Shown: positions 1-7,167 of the stretch, piece by piece
Layout: the number at the start of each line of letters is the position of its first letter
Numbering within the stretch: position 1 is the stretch's first letter
DNA from: Planctomycetaceae bacterium
GTDB lineage: Bacteria; Planctomycetota; Planctomycetia; Pirellulales; Pirellulaceae
Assembly: GCA_003455945.1 (NCBI GenBank)
Contig: DMPQ01000483.1
Location: 13,017-24,251 of the forward strand
Direction of reading: 5' to 3'
DNA: 11,235 nt
Position numbers and translations under genes: made by a program
Notes under the pieces: generated by a model
The model's database searches: none
What the model saw: only the letters and a program-made list of their open reading frames with translations
Told to the model about the DNA's origin: nothing

Positions 1-1174
1 CGATCCGATCGAGCGTCCATGCCTCGGCGCCGTGCTTTCGAGCCAACGTCGGCCCGAGCAGGAAATGATCGCCGTGCATGTGCGAGATCCAGAACGCGTC
101 GATCTTCTTCAGTCCCAGCTTCTCGCGCATGCCGACGATCATCTCGTCGAGCATCGCCTCGGGGAACAGGCCGCAGTCGAGGACGAGCGCATGTCCCGAG
201 TCGGCGATCAGGATCGCGAAGTTCGCCCCCTTCGACGCCTCGCGCAGCTTGTACAGATGCGGCGTCACGCGACTGAGTTGAGGCACTTCGGTCGGTGTCG
301 AGATCGGATCGCGTTGCGCTTCGGTCGCGTCGAAGACCGGATAACCTCGCACGTAGCTCCGCCGCAGCTCGACCAACTTGTCGCGATAGATCGACAACTG
401 CTCCGAGGCGTCGCTGATCGGCGGACCGAACCTCGGCAGCAGCACCTTCGGTTCGATCTCGCGGAGCTTGCCGATCGATTCGATCAGCGTATCGAGTCCG
501 ATCGCGAAGCCGTAATCCCATTCGGTGTCGTACCAGTTCGACATCCGAGCGCCGTCGCGGATCGTTCCGCCGCAGAACGCGATCGTCGTCTCGCCGCTAC
601 GGATCACGTACGTCATGCCGCTCGGCGAATGTCCGGGAGTCGACACGCACTCCAGTTCGTATGACCGCCATGTCAGCGTCCGACCGTCGAGCAGCTCGCG
701 ATCGACCGCGAACGATCGACTCGGCGGCCGGACGTAGCTCGCGCCGTAGACGGTGAACTCGTCGCCGAGCGACGGGTACCACTTGCGGAACTCGGTCGGC
801 GTCTCGAACAGTCGCCGTTCGCCGGAAGGGACTGCCAGTTCGGTCGTCGATCGATCGAATCGTCCGAGCCCCTGAATCCCTTCGCGATGATGATCGGTCG
901 CCACGACCCATTCGATCGTCGTCACGCCGAGCTCTTCCAGATGGTCGAGCAGACGGCCATCCCCCGGATCGATCACCAGCGCCGCCTGTCCGTCGCGCAG
1001 CAGATACGAGTTGCAGGTGCCGGTCGACGCGAAGAGTTCGGGGAGCTCTTCGGGAAGCGGTCGGGTCCAGAACGGATCGTCGTCGGCGCGGGAGCTCGCG
1101 AGCAGACCGAGGCTCGCTATCGACACCAGCGAGAGCCGCAGGAGGAACGACGGGAGCAACGTACGAGCAGACAT
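1..1174 (-). CDS. Secreted tandem metallo-beta-lactamase-fold hydrolase, partial (C-terminus beyond the window)
   Basis: The frame is open from ATG at 1174 to base 1, giving 391 residues with no stop; the C-terminus lies to the left. The start is supported by GGAGGTG at 1184-1178. Residues 1-34 look like a Sec signal peptide (Arg near the start, hydrophobic LVSIASLGLLA, then ASSRAD), so export is likely. Two MBL folds are visible. Domain 1 (about 50-250) has GTCNSYLL at 52-59, DPG at 69-71, TDHHREG at 93-99 where HxHxDH is expected, TPGHSPSG at 179-186 and LLPRFGP at 245-251. Domain 2 starts near 280 and has an intact SHMHGDH at 364-370 (ligands H365, H367, D369, H370) after LDCG. The second domain is therefore the likely metal-dependent hydrolase and the first may be structural or altered. 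The substrate cannot be read. It is separated from the gene upstream by a terminator and 343 bases, so it is probably its own transcription unit. Confidence 0.87.
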   Translation of the reverse strand, partial: MSARTLLPSFLLRLSLVSIASLGLLASSRADDDPFWTRPLPEELPELFASTGTCNSYLLRDGQAALVIDPGDGRLLDHLEELGVTTIEWVVATDHHREGIQGLGRFDRSTTELAVPSGERRLFETPTEFRKWYPSLGDEFTVYGASYVRPPSRSFAVDRELLDGRTLTWRSYELECVSTPGHSPSGMTYVIRSGETTIAFCGGTIRDGARMSNWYDTEWDYGFAIGLDTLIESIGKLREIEPKVLLPRFGPPISDASEQLSIYRDKLVELRRSYVRGYPVFDATEAQRDPISTPTEVPQLSRVTPHLYKLREASKGANFAILIADSGHALVLDCGLFPEAMLDEMIVGMREKLGLKKIDAFWISHMHGDHFLLGPTLARKHGAEAWTLDRI

Positions 1175-1177
1175 CGG

Positions 1178-1184
1178 CACCTCC
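1178..1184 (-). promoter_or_regulatory. Shine-Dalgarno site of the MBL-fold gene
   Basis: The minus strand reads GGAGGTG, with the GGAGG core ending five bases before ATG at 1174. This is the strongest ribosome-binding site in the window. It fixes the start, so the hydrophobic signal sequence is included in the protein. Confidence 0.7.
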
Positions 1185-1430
1185 GACCGCTTCGACGACG
1201 TCACGCCGATCGCGAAGTCTTGCGCACGGCGTCAGCGATCAGACTATCGGACCGCGCGCCCCTCGGCACGCGATTTTTCCCGACTCGCGCGTGCCGGCCG
1301 GTCCCGATCGCGGCGCAGGCGACTCGGTCCATGAATCGGCAGCGTCGTCGTGCCGAAGAGCGTCGCGATCGGCGTCGGCTCTTGCGACGACGTCGGGCGT
1401 TCGAGCTCGGACCGCGCGCAAGACGGTCAA

Positions 1431-1480
1431 GAAAAAAGCGAAGGCCGCGGCGATCCCCAGGGGGATACCGCGGCCTTCGT
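1431..1480 (-). terminator. Rho-independent terminator of the TlpA-like gene
   Basis: A perfect 12-bp stem pairs 1439-1450 (CGAAGGCCGCGG as written) with 1468-1479 (CCGCGGCCTTCG). The loop contains a second short stem (ATCCC at 1453-1457 with GGGAT at 1462-1466). On the minus strand the hairpin is followed, after one C, by six T (complement of 1432-1437). It begins 38 bases after the stop codon at 1518. The orientation and T run fit termination of the leftward transcript and isolate the MBL gene from it. There is no comparable T run on the other side, so it is not bidirectional. Confidence 0.88.
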
Positions 1481-1517
1481 CGGCGCTCCGTCGCTCGTCG
1501 CGTGCGTCCGAGCTTGT

Positions 1518-2681
1518 TCAGCGGCTCTTGCGTTCCTCGAGCACCGAACCGATGAAGTCGGTCAGCCCCGGGCCTCGCAGCTTCTCGCGAGTCGCCAGGA
1601 TCTCGCCCGTGTCGCCGTCGACCAGCAGGACGAACGGAATCGAGCTGACGTCATACATGGTGCCGAGATCGGTGTCCCAGAACTTGCCTTCGTAGATCTG
1701 CTGCCAAGGCATCTCCTGCTTCTCGCAGAACTCCTTCACCTTTTCGGCCATCTCGGGCTGATCGAAGCTGATGCCGAGGACCTCGAAGCCTTCCTCATGC
1801 CACTTCGAGTAGGCCGCCTTGACGTTCGGCAGCTCGGCGATGCACGGACCGCACCAGGTCGCCCAGAAGTCGACCAGCACGATCTTCCCCTTGTAGTCCT
1901 CCGGGAACTTCACCGGCGAACCGTCCAGACCGGTCGCTTCGAACGGAAGCGCGACCGAACCGACTGCCAGGTTCGGCGGGAGCGGAGCCATCGGGAGCTC
2001 GGTATCGGCGATCGAAAGCGACAGCGTCCCTTCCGAGGCGCCGAGCACGTAGGTCGTACCGGTATAGTTGAACGGACGACCGACCATGACCGACTCGAGC
2101 TTCGCGCTCGGCACGCCGTTGCCGTCCCGATCGACCCACAGACGAGTCCGTTCGCCGGGGACGCCCGAAACGAACGAGGTGTAGCTCGTACCGTCGAGCT
2201 TCAGCGTCACCTCGTAGCCGAAGTCGGTGTAGTAGAGGAGCGTCTTCGCCAGCGCGGCGCGACGCGGATCGGTCGGGTCGAAGCGGTACATCCCGAGGGC
2301 GCCCATGCGTCCGTCACCCAGATCGACCGACGCCTTTCCCTCGTACATCGTCATGCCCCCCTGCTCGCGAGCCGACCACTCGCAAGCCGGGTCGTTCGTC
2401 AGGTCGCCGTCGCCGTCGGCGTCGACGAACAGTCGAGCTGCGGCGTCCGCCGGCTCATCCAGGATGAAGGCCCACGTCTTGCCGCCGAGTTCCAACTTGC
2501 CGTACTTCGGAGCGGCGAGTCCCTCGGGAGCGGTCTTCACCAGATCGCTCGCCTCGGTCATCTCGGCGCGGATCGGCGAATAGCCGCCCGCCTTGGCCGT
2601 CGCGCCCGCCTCGATGAACTTCATCTCGACCGACTCGTCGACCGGACCCGAAAGAGCACACAACAACAGGGCCGTGATCAT
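1518..2681 (-). CDS. Secreted TlpA-family thioredoxin-like protein with a long N-terminal region
   Basis: The protein has 387 residues. The C-terminal part (about 237-385) is a TlpA/ResA-type thioredoxin domain: VDFWATWCGPC at 270-280 with redox cysteines C277 and C280, and the cis-proline in SSIPF (P349). Such proteins reduce or exchange disulfides outside the cytoplasm. The start ATG at 2681 is preceded by a modest GAGG. The N-terminus MITALLLCALSG is hydrophobic but short and lacks a positive charge, so the signal peptide is weak and the start is slightly uncertain. Residues 20-235 match no domain I can name. They contain two Asp-rich loops resembling calcium-binding EF-hand/dockerin loops, DADGDGDLTND at 87-97 and DRDGNG at 184-189. 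This layout is common in planctomycete secreted redoxins. A candidate promoter (2757-2785) lies upstream and a strong terminator downstream, so it is probably monocistronic or the tail of the E1/E2 operon. Confidence 0.9.
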   Translation of the reverse strand: MITALLLCALSGPVDESVEMKFIEAGATAKAGGYSPIRAEMTEASDLVKTAPEGLAAPKYGKLELGGKTWAFILDEPADAAARLFVDADGDGDLTNDPACEWSAREQGGMTMYEGKASVDLGDGRMGALGMYRFDPTDPRRAALAKTLLYYTDFGYEVTLKLDGTSYTSFVSGVPGERTRLWVDRDGNGVPSAKLESVMVGRPFNYTGTTYVLGASEGTLSLSIADTELPMAPLPPNLAVGSVALPFEATGLDGSPVKFPEDYKGKIVLVDFWATWCGPCIAELPNVKAAYSKWHEEGFEVLGISFDQPEMAEKVKEFCEKQEMPWQQIYEGKFWDTDLGTMYDVSSIPFVLLVDGDTGEILATREKLRGPGLTDFIGSVLEERKSR

Positions 2682-2756
2682 GACTGGGCCTCGAATAAGG
2701 ACGAACGGATCGGGACGGTCACCTGCCGACCGCGCTCCGTCGGTTGACCGAGACCG

Positions 2757-2785
2757 ACCTTAACACGCCCGCCGTCGGACGTAAA
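2757..2785 (-). promoter_or_regulatory. Candidate sigma70-type promoter of the TlpA-like gene
   Basis: On the minus strand TTTACG (complement of 2780-2785) is followed by exactly 17 bases and then TAAGGT (complement of 2757-2762). The -35 box matches TTGACA at four of six positions and the -10 box fits the relaxed TAnnnT pattern. A transcript would start near 2750 and leave a leader of about 70 bases before ATG 2681. The rest of the 196-base gap 2682-2877 shows no terminator after the E2 gene, so read-through from the upstream operon is also possible. This is a pattern match only. Confidence 0.35.
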
Positions 2786-2877
2786 TCGGGCGAGCGCGGC
2801 ACGAGTCGCAAGCCGGAACGCGACGTGCGGAATCCCGCGACGCCGAACATCGCTCCCCTTCATCGCAACTCGATCGT

Positions 2878-4338
2878 TCAGGCGCCGAGCAGCGCCGCCG
2901 ACGGGTTCTCGATCGACGCGACCAGACGCTGCAGGAATCTCGCCGCAGGCCCTCCGTCCAGAACGCGATGGTCGAACGTCAACGAGAGCGTCATCAGCGA
3001 ACGGATCTCGATGCGATCGTGATCATCCATGACGCACGGTTCGCGTCGAATCGCGCCGAGTCCGAGAATCGCCGCCTCGGGCCAACGGATCACCGGCGTG
3101 AACGCATCGATGCCGAACGCGCCCAGGTTGGTCACCGTCAGGACGCTCCCCTGCATCTCGGCCGCGGTCAGTCGTCCGGATCGAGCCCGTTCGACCAGTT
3201 CGCGCGAACGCCTTGCCAGCTGCGCGATGCTCGTTCGTCGCACGTCGCGCAGCACCGGCACCAGCAACCCCTGATCGGTATCGACCGCAAAGCCGATGTG
3301 CCAGTCGTCCTCGCTCGGCAACACGATCGCGTCGTCGTCCCAGCGCCCGGCGACGATCGGATCCGCCGCGAGCGCGTCGGCCGTCAGGCGAATGATCAGA
3401 TCCTGATACGACGGCACTTCGCGCTCCGACAACGCGCGGAACTGGCGACGAAGATCGACCAGCCCGGTCGCATCCGCGCGTGTCGTCAACGTCACCGGGA
3501 CCGTCCGGTTCCGACTCTCGACCATCCGCTCGGCGATCGTCAGACGACGCGTCGAGATCGGCAGTCGGATCGAGCCGCCGGTACCGCGAGTCGAGGGTCC
3601 GGTCGAGTCGCGTGCCGTCAGGACATCGCGTTCGCGGATCCTTCCGCCGGCACCGGTCCCGGCGAGGTTCGCCAGGTCGATCCCGGCGAGTTTCGCGGCG
3701 CGGCGAGCGCGAGGGGTCGCTCGCACGCGACTCGGCGACGGTGGCTCCGGAGTCGATGCGAACCGCGAGACATCGGCGGTCGTCACGCGTCCGCGAGGTC
3801 CCGAACCTCGCCGTTCCTGCAGATCGACCTTCAGCGACCGAGCGAGACGACGAGCCGCGGGACCTGCGGCGCCCGCCGGAGAAGGCTCGTTCTCGTTCCC
3901 TCCGGTCGCCGGCACCGCGGACGTCGCTGCGGGAGAAGACGCGACGTTCGGAGCCGGAGCCGGACTCGTCAGGCCGAACGAGATCGAGACCTCGGGATAC
4001 TTGGCGGGTGGCGGAGCGGAAGGAGTCGCCTCGGATTGCTTCGCGAGCGACGCGGCAGCAGCGGCGCGCAGCCCCTGCCAGTCGATCGTCTCGCCCGGTT
4101 CGGCAAGCGCGCCGATCACCGCGCCGACCGGCACCACGGCGCCGACCTCGGGGGCATCGGGAGCCGGATGGAGAATGCCGTCGTCGATCGCTTCGACATC
4201 CTGCAGCGCCTTGTCCCCTTCCAGCTGAAAGAGCGCGTCGCCGGGGCGGACCGACGAGCCGGGTTTCTTCAGCCAGCCGGCGAAGGTCCCCTGCTCCATC
4301 GACCAACCGAGTCGCGGTATGACGATCGGTTCAGCCAT
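2878..4338 (-). CDS. Lipoyl acyltransferase (E2) of a 2-oxoacid/acetoin-type dehydrogenase complex
   Basis: The protein has 486 residues. An N-terminal lipoyl domain (about 2-80) has the lipoylation site LEGDKA with K43, then comes an Ala/Pro linker. Two peripheral-subunit-binding (E3/E1-binding) domains follow in tandem: about 157-194 (GPAARRLARSLKVDL...GPRGRVTTADV) and about 206-241 (RARRAAKLAGIDL...GRIRERDV). The catalytic acyltransferase domain (about 256-486) ends with the active-site motif DHRVLDGG (H457, D461). It accepts the acyl group made by E1 on the lipoyl arm and passes it to CoA in the cytoplasm. Most family members have a single binding domain, so the doubling is notable. ATG 4338 lies four bases after the E1 stop, with GGAG overlapping that stop region (4346-4349), which fits translational coupling. 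No E3 gene is in the window. Confidence 0.95.
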   Translation of the reverse strand: MAEPIVIPRLGWSMEQGTFAGWLKKPGSSVRPGDALFQLEGDKALQDVEAIDDGILHPAPDAPEVGAVVPVGAVIGALAEPGETIDWQGLRAAAAASLAKQSEATPSAPPPAKYPEVSISFGLTSPAPAPNVASSPAATSAVPATGGNENEPSPAGAAGPAARRLARSLKVDLQERRGSGPRGRVTTADVSRFASTPEPPSPSRVRATPRARRAAKLAGIDLANLAGTGAGGRIRERDVLTARDSTGPSTRGTGGSIRLPISTRRLTIAERMVESRNRTVPVTLTTRADATGLVDLRRQFRALSEREVPSYQDLIIRLTADALAADPIVAGRWDDDAIVLPSEDDWHIGFAVDTDQGLLVPVLRDVRRTSIAQLARRSRELVERARSGRLTAAEMQGSVLTVTNLGAFGIDAFTPVIRWPEAAILGLGAIRREPCVMDDHDRIEIRSLMTLSLTFDHRVLDGGPAARFLQRLVASIENPSAALLGA

Positions 4339-4342
4339 CGTT

Positions 4343-6367
4343 TCACTCCGCGATCAGGGTTCGGACGGCAGCCGCGATCGCGTCGGCCGACGGGACGACC
4401 GCCGCCTCGAGCGACGGGCTGTAGGGAGTCGGCGCAAAAGCACCGGTCAGGCGACGGATCGGCGCATCGAGGTCGTCGAACGCCTCGTCGGCCATTCTGG
4501 CCGCGATCTCGGCCGCGAAACCGCAGGAGGCCGGAGGCTCGTCGACGACCAGCAGTCGTCCCGTCTTGGCGACCGACGCACGGATCGTTTCGACATCCAG
4601 CGGCAACACGGTGCGCGGATCGATCACCTCGACCTCGATCCCTTCGCTTGCGAGCTTCGCGGCGGCCTCTTCGCTCAGTCGGACCATTCGCGCGAGCGCG
4701 ACGATCGTCACGTCCTTGCCGAGTCGGGCGATCCGGGCTCGGCCGAACGGGATCTCTTCGTCGTCGTCGACGATCTCCGAGCGGAGTTGGAGCAGTTCGC
4801 GATGCTCCAGAAACAGGACCGGATCCTCGCACCGCAACGCATGCTTCAGCAGCCCGCGGGCATCGACGGCCGTCGACGGGACGACGACACGCAGTCCGGG
4901 GACCTGCGCGTACATGCCGTAGTAGCTCCCCGAATGATGCGTCGCCGCCGAGTGGCCGATGCCGATGCAGCCGCGCAGCAGGACCGGCATGCGCAGCCGT
5001 CCGCTCGACATGAACCGCATCTTCGCGATCTGATTGACGATCTCGCCGACGCCGTCGAGCACGAAGTCGGCGAACATGAAGTCGACGATCGGACGCGTGC
5101 CGGTCATGGCCGCACCGCAGGCGAGCCCGACGAAACCTCGCTCGCAGATCGGCGTGTCGCACAGTCGAACCGGACCGTGCTGCTCGTACAGACCGAGCGT
5201 CGTCTGGAAGTTGCCGCCCCGTTTTCCGATCCCTTCCCCCAACACGAAGATCGTTCCGTCGGACGACATCGCGTGAGTCAGCGCCTCGAGGGTCGCCTGA
5301 GCCCAAGTGAGCGACCGGGGCGTCGCGGTCACCTCGTCAGCCGTCACGGCGAGCGACTTCGCGGCGGGAGATTCGGGTTCGAGAGGGGGACCGTAGACGT
5401 CGAGCGTCGCGGTCGATGCCTCGGGCCAGGGACTCGCTTCGGCCCATCGCCGCGCCTCGGCCGTTTCGCGATCGATCTCGGCATCGATCGCATCGATCCG
5501 CTCCGGCGGAAGGCCGTCCTGTTCGAGCACGGCTCGCAGCCTTGCGATCGGGCAGCGCTCCTTCCACGCCTCGACCTCATCCCGCGTCCGATACGTGAAG
5601 TCGCCCATCCCTTCGGCATGGGCGCGCGTCCGATAGGTTCGACACTCGATCAGCGTCGGACCTTCGCCTCGCTTCGCGCGAGCGACGGCCTCGGCAGCAG
5701 CGGCTCGGACCGCCAGCACGTCGTTCCCGTCGACCTCGACGCCGACCATGCCGTAGCCCGCCGCCCGCGCCGCCACGCTCGGCTGGCCCGACGCATAGTC
5801 GAACGGGACTTCGGTCGCGAACCCGTTGTTCTCGCAGACGAAGAGGACCGGCAGCTTCCAGATCGAGGCCATGTTCAGCCCCTCGTGGAACGCGCCGTTG
5901 TTCACCGCGCCGTCGCCGAAGAAGGCGACCGACACGGTCCCGTTACCGAGCAGCTTCGACGAGTAGCCTCCGCCGCACGCCTGCAGGATGCAGGGGCCGA
6001 CGATCCCGCTCGTTCCCATCATGCCGATCTCGGGAGCGAACAGGTGCATGCTTCCGCCGCGCCCGCGCGAACAGCCGCCGACCCGTCCGAAGAGTTCGGC
6101 CATCAGCTCCCGCGGAGGCATTCCCTTGGCGAGCGCGTGGCCGTGACCGCGATGCGTGCTGAAGACCGGATCGGCAGCGGTCAGCAACGACACGACACCG
6201 GTCGCGACCGCCTCCTGACCGACATAGGTATGGCACGCGCCATGAATCAGCCCGCGCTGATGACAGCGGGCCAGTTCCTCTTCGGTCGCTCGGATCCGGC
6301 GCATCGTCCGGTAGAGTGCCGCACCGAGTTCCCGATCGATGGCCGCCGGCTTGGTGGCGCTCGTCAT
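4343..6367 (-). CDS. Fused E1 alpha-beta thiamine-diphosphate dehydrogenase (acetoin/pyruvate dehydrogenase type)
   Basis: The protein has 674 residues, with start ATG at 6367; longer in-frame readings only add shadow of the SDR gene. Residues 1-320 are the E1 alpha module: STHRGHGHALAKG at 70-82, and the TPP/Mg motif with GDG at 151-153 and ENN at 179-181. Residues about 350-674 are the E1 beta module: LGEGIG with the conserved E378, ERGFVGLACG at 409-418, HHSGS at 477-481, PGLRVVVPST at 490-499. In many bacteria these are two proteins. The wording of the alpha part (RGHGHALAKG, GGSMHLF, VDGNDVLAV) resembles acetoin dehydrogenase AcoA more than classical pyruvate E1, but pyruvate or another 2-oxo compound is possible. 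It decarboxylates or cleaves its substrate and acylates the E2 lipoyl arm. The start overlaps the SDR stop by ATGA and has GGGAG upstream. E2 follows after four bases. Confidence 0.94.
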   Translation of the reverse strand: MTSATKPAAIDRELGAALYRTMRRIRATEEELARCHQRGLIHGACHTYVGQEAVATGVVSLLTAADPVFSTHRGHGHALAKGMPPRELMAELFGRVGGCSRGRGGSMHLFAPEIGMMGTSGIVGPCILQACGGGYSSKLLGNGTVSVAFFGDGAVNNGAFHEGLNMASIWKLPVLFVCENNGFATEVPFDYASGQPSVAARAAGYGMVGVEVDGNDVLAVRAAAAEAVARAKRGEGPTLIECRTYRTRAHAEGMGDFTYRTRDEVEAWKERCPIARLRAVLEQDGLPPERIDAIDAEIDRETAEARRWAEASPWPEASTATLDVYGPPLEPESPAAKSLAVTADEVTATPRSLTWAQATLEALTHAMSSDGTIFVLGEGIGKRGGNFQTTLGLYEQHGPVRLCDTPICERGFVGLACGAAMTGTRPIVDFMFADFVLDGVGEIVNQIAKMRFMSSGRLRMPVLLRGCIGIGHSAATHHSGSYYGMYAQVPGLRVVVPSTAVDARGLLKHALRCEDPVLFLEHRELLQLRSEIVDDDEEIPFGRARIARLGKDVTIVALARMVRLSEEAAAKLASEGIEVEVIDPRTVLPLDVETIRASVAKTGRLLVVDEPPASCGFAAEIAARMADEAFDDLDAPIRRLTGAFAPTPYSPSLEAAVVPSADAIAAAVRTLIAE

Positions 6368-7158
6368 GGTCGTCTCCCGATCGTGCCGCCCGAGTTCATC
6401 GCCAGATTGCCGCCGTCCATCGGAATCGTCGCTCCGGTGATCCAGTCCGAGGCGTCCGAGGCGAGCAGAACCATCAGCCCCTGGATGTCGTTCGGCCGCC
6501 CGAGTCGACCGCGCGGAATGCCGGTCAGCCAGCGCCCTTCCAGGGTCGGATCGACCGCCATCCGCTTTTCGAGACTCGGATTGACGACCTGAGCCGGCAG
6601 GATCGCGTTGACCCGTACGCCGCCGCCCGCCCACTCGGTACTGAGTTCGCGAGTCATCTGGACGACCGCTCCCATCGCCATGCTGTAGGCGACATGGCCT
6701 CGGCCGAGCGCCGTATGGCTGGCGAGCGACCCGATGTTCACGATACTCCCTCGCCCTGCCGCCAACATCCTGCGCCCCGCTTCCTGGCACATCCGGAAAC
6801 GGCCGAAGACCAGATTGCGGAAGACCTGCCGAACTTCGTCGCCGGTGATCGAGGTCGGATCGCCGAGGATCCCCTCCCCCGCGACGTTCGCCAGAAAGTC
6901 GACGCGTCCGTACAGACGATCGAGCTCGGCGAAGATGTCGCCGATCCGCTCCTCGTCCCCGACGTCGCAGCGTCGTACCTCGACACGGCGACCGAGCGCC
7001 GCGATGTCGGCGGCGGTCCTCGCGAGTCCTTCGTCGTTCAGGTCGAGCAGCAGCAGGTCGGCCCCGTGCTCCGCCAGCGCGATCGCTCCGGCTCGCCCCA
7101 TGCCGCTGGCTGCGCCCGAGACGACGGCGACCTTGCCCGTCAGATCGAATCGATTCAT
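6364..7158 (-). CDS. Short-chain dehydrogenase/reductase (SDR) with the catalytic Lys replaced by Met
   Basis: The protein has 264 residues, a normal classical-SDR length. The Rossmann motif SGAASGMG is at 14-21. D39 at the end of strand beta-2 suggests NAD(H) rather than NADP(H). NVAG is at 91-94, the structural Asn is in FRN (N115), and S144 and Y158 are the catalytic pair. The YxxxK motif reads YSMAM, so residue 162 is Met where Lys is expected; the codon is ATG and one base change would restore AAG. DGG near 248-250 is the usual C-terminal motif. It would normally interconvert an alcohol and a ketone, plausibly a polyol and a ketose given the adjacent sugar kinase. It starts nine bases after the kinase stop with AGGA five bases before the ATG, and overlaps E1 by four bases. 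The family assignment is secure; activity is uncertain because of the Lys loss. Confidence 0.93.
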   Translation of the reverse strand: MNRFDLTGKVAVVSGAASGMGRAGAIALAEHGADLLLLDLNDEGLARTAADIAALGRRVEVRRCDVGDEERIGDIFAELDRLYGRVDFLANVAGEGILGDPTSITGDEVRQVFRNLVFGRFRMCQEAGRRMLAAGRGSIVNIGSLASHTALGRGHVAYSMAMGAVVQMTRELSTEWAGGGVRVNAILPAQVVNPSLEKRMAVDPTLEGRWLTGIPRGRLGRPNDIQGLMVLLASDASDWITGATIPMDGGNLAMNSGGTIGRRP

Positions 7159-7167
7159 CGTCTTCCT

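Larger units (their letters stand above)
1175..1517. other. Intergenic spacer between the thioredoxin and MBL-fold genes
   Basis: These 343 bases hold the terminator of the upstream gene at 1431-1480 and, next to the MBL start, its ribosome-binding site. I see no convincing coding frame: the open frames here are short, Arg-rich shadows. There is a 9-bp inverted repeat (1264-1272 with 1288-1296, 15-base loop) about 90 bases before the MBL start. It has no trailing T run and may be chance in GC-rich DNA. A promoter for the MBL gene should lie between 1185 and 1430, but I could not pick one with confidence; GATAGTCT near 1245 is the only AT-leaning candidate for a -10 box. Confidence 0.6.

Noticed and set aside
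1264..1296. 9-bp inverted repeat CGGCACGCG/CGCGTGCCG before the MBL gene
   Set aside because: There is no T run after it on either strand, and about one such repeat is expected by chance in a GC-rich window of this size. It stays only as a note in the spacer entry.
1291..1695. Plus-strand frame with a Lys/Ala-rich histone-like stretch (KTVKKKAKAAA)
   Set aside because: The stretch is simply the T run and stem of the minus-strand terminator read on the other strand, and the rest overlaps the TlpA-like gene.
2678..2863. 61-codon minus-strand frame ending in an ATGA overlap with the TlpA-like start
   Set aside because: The overlap is suggestive of coupling, but there is no clear ribosome-binding site, the composition is Arg/Gly-rich like other shadows, and the best promoter match lies inside it.
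4319..6592. Very long plus-strand open frame (757 codons) opposite the E1 gene, with similar ones at 2968-5013 and 7489-9870
   Set aside because: They are exact antisense shadows of well-supported genes, with Arg/Asp/His-rich low-complexity translations and no domain. G/C-rich third codon positions keep the opposite strand free of stops.
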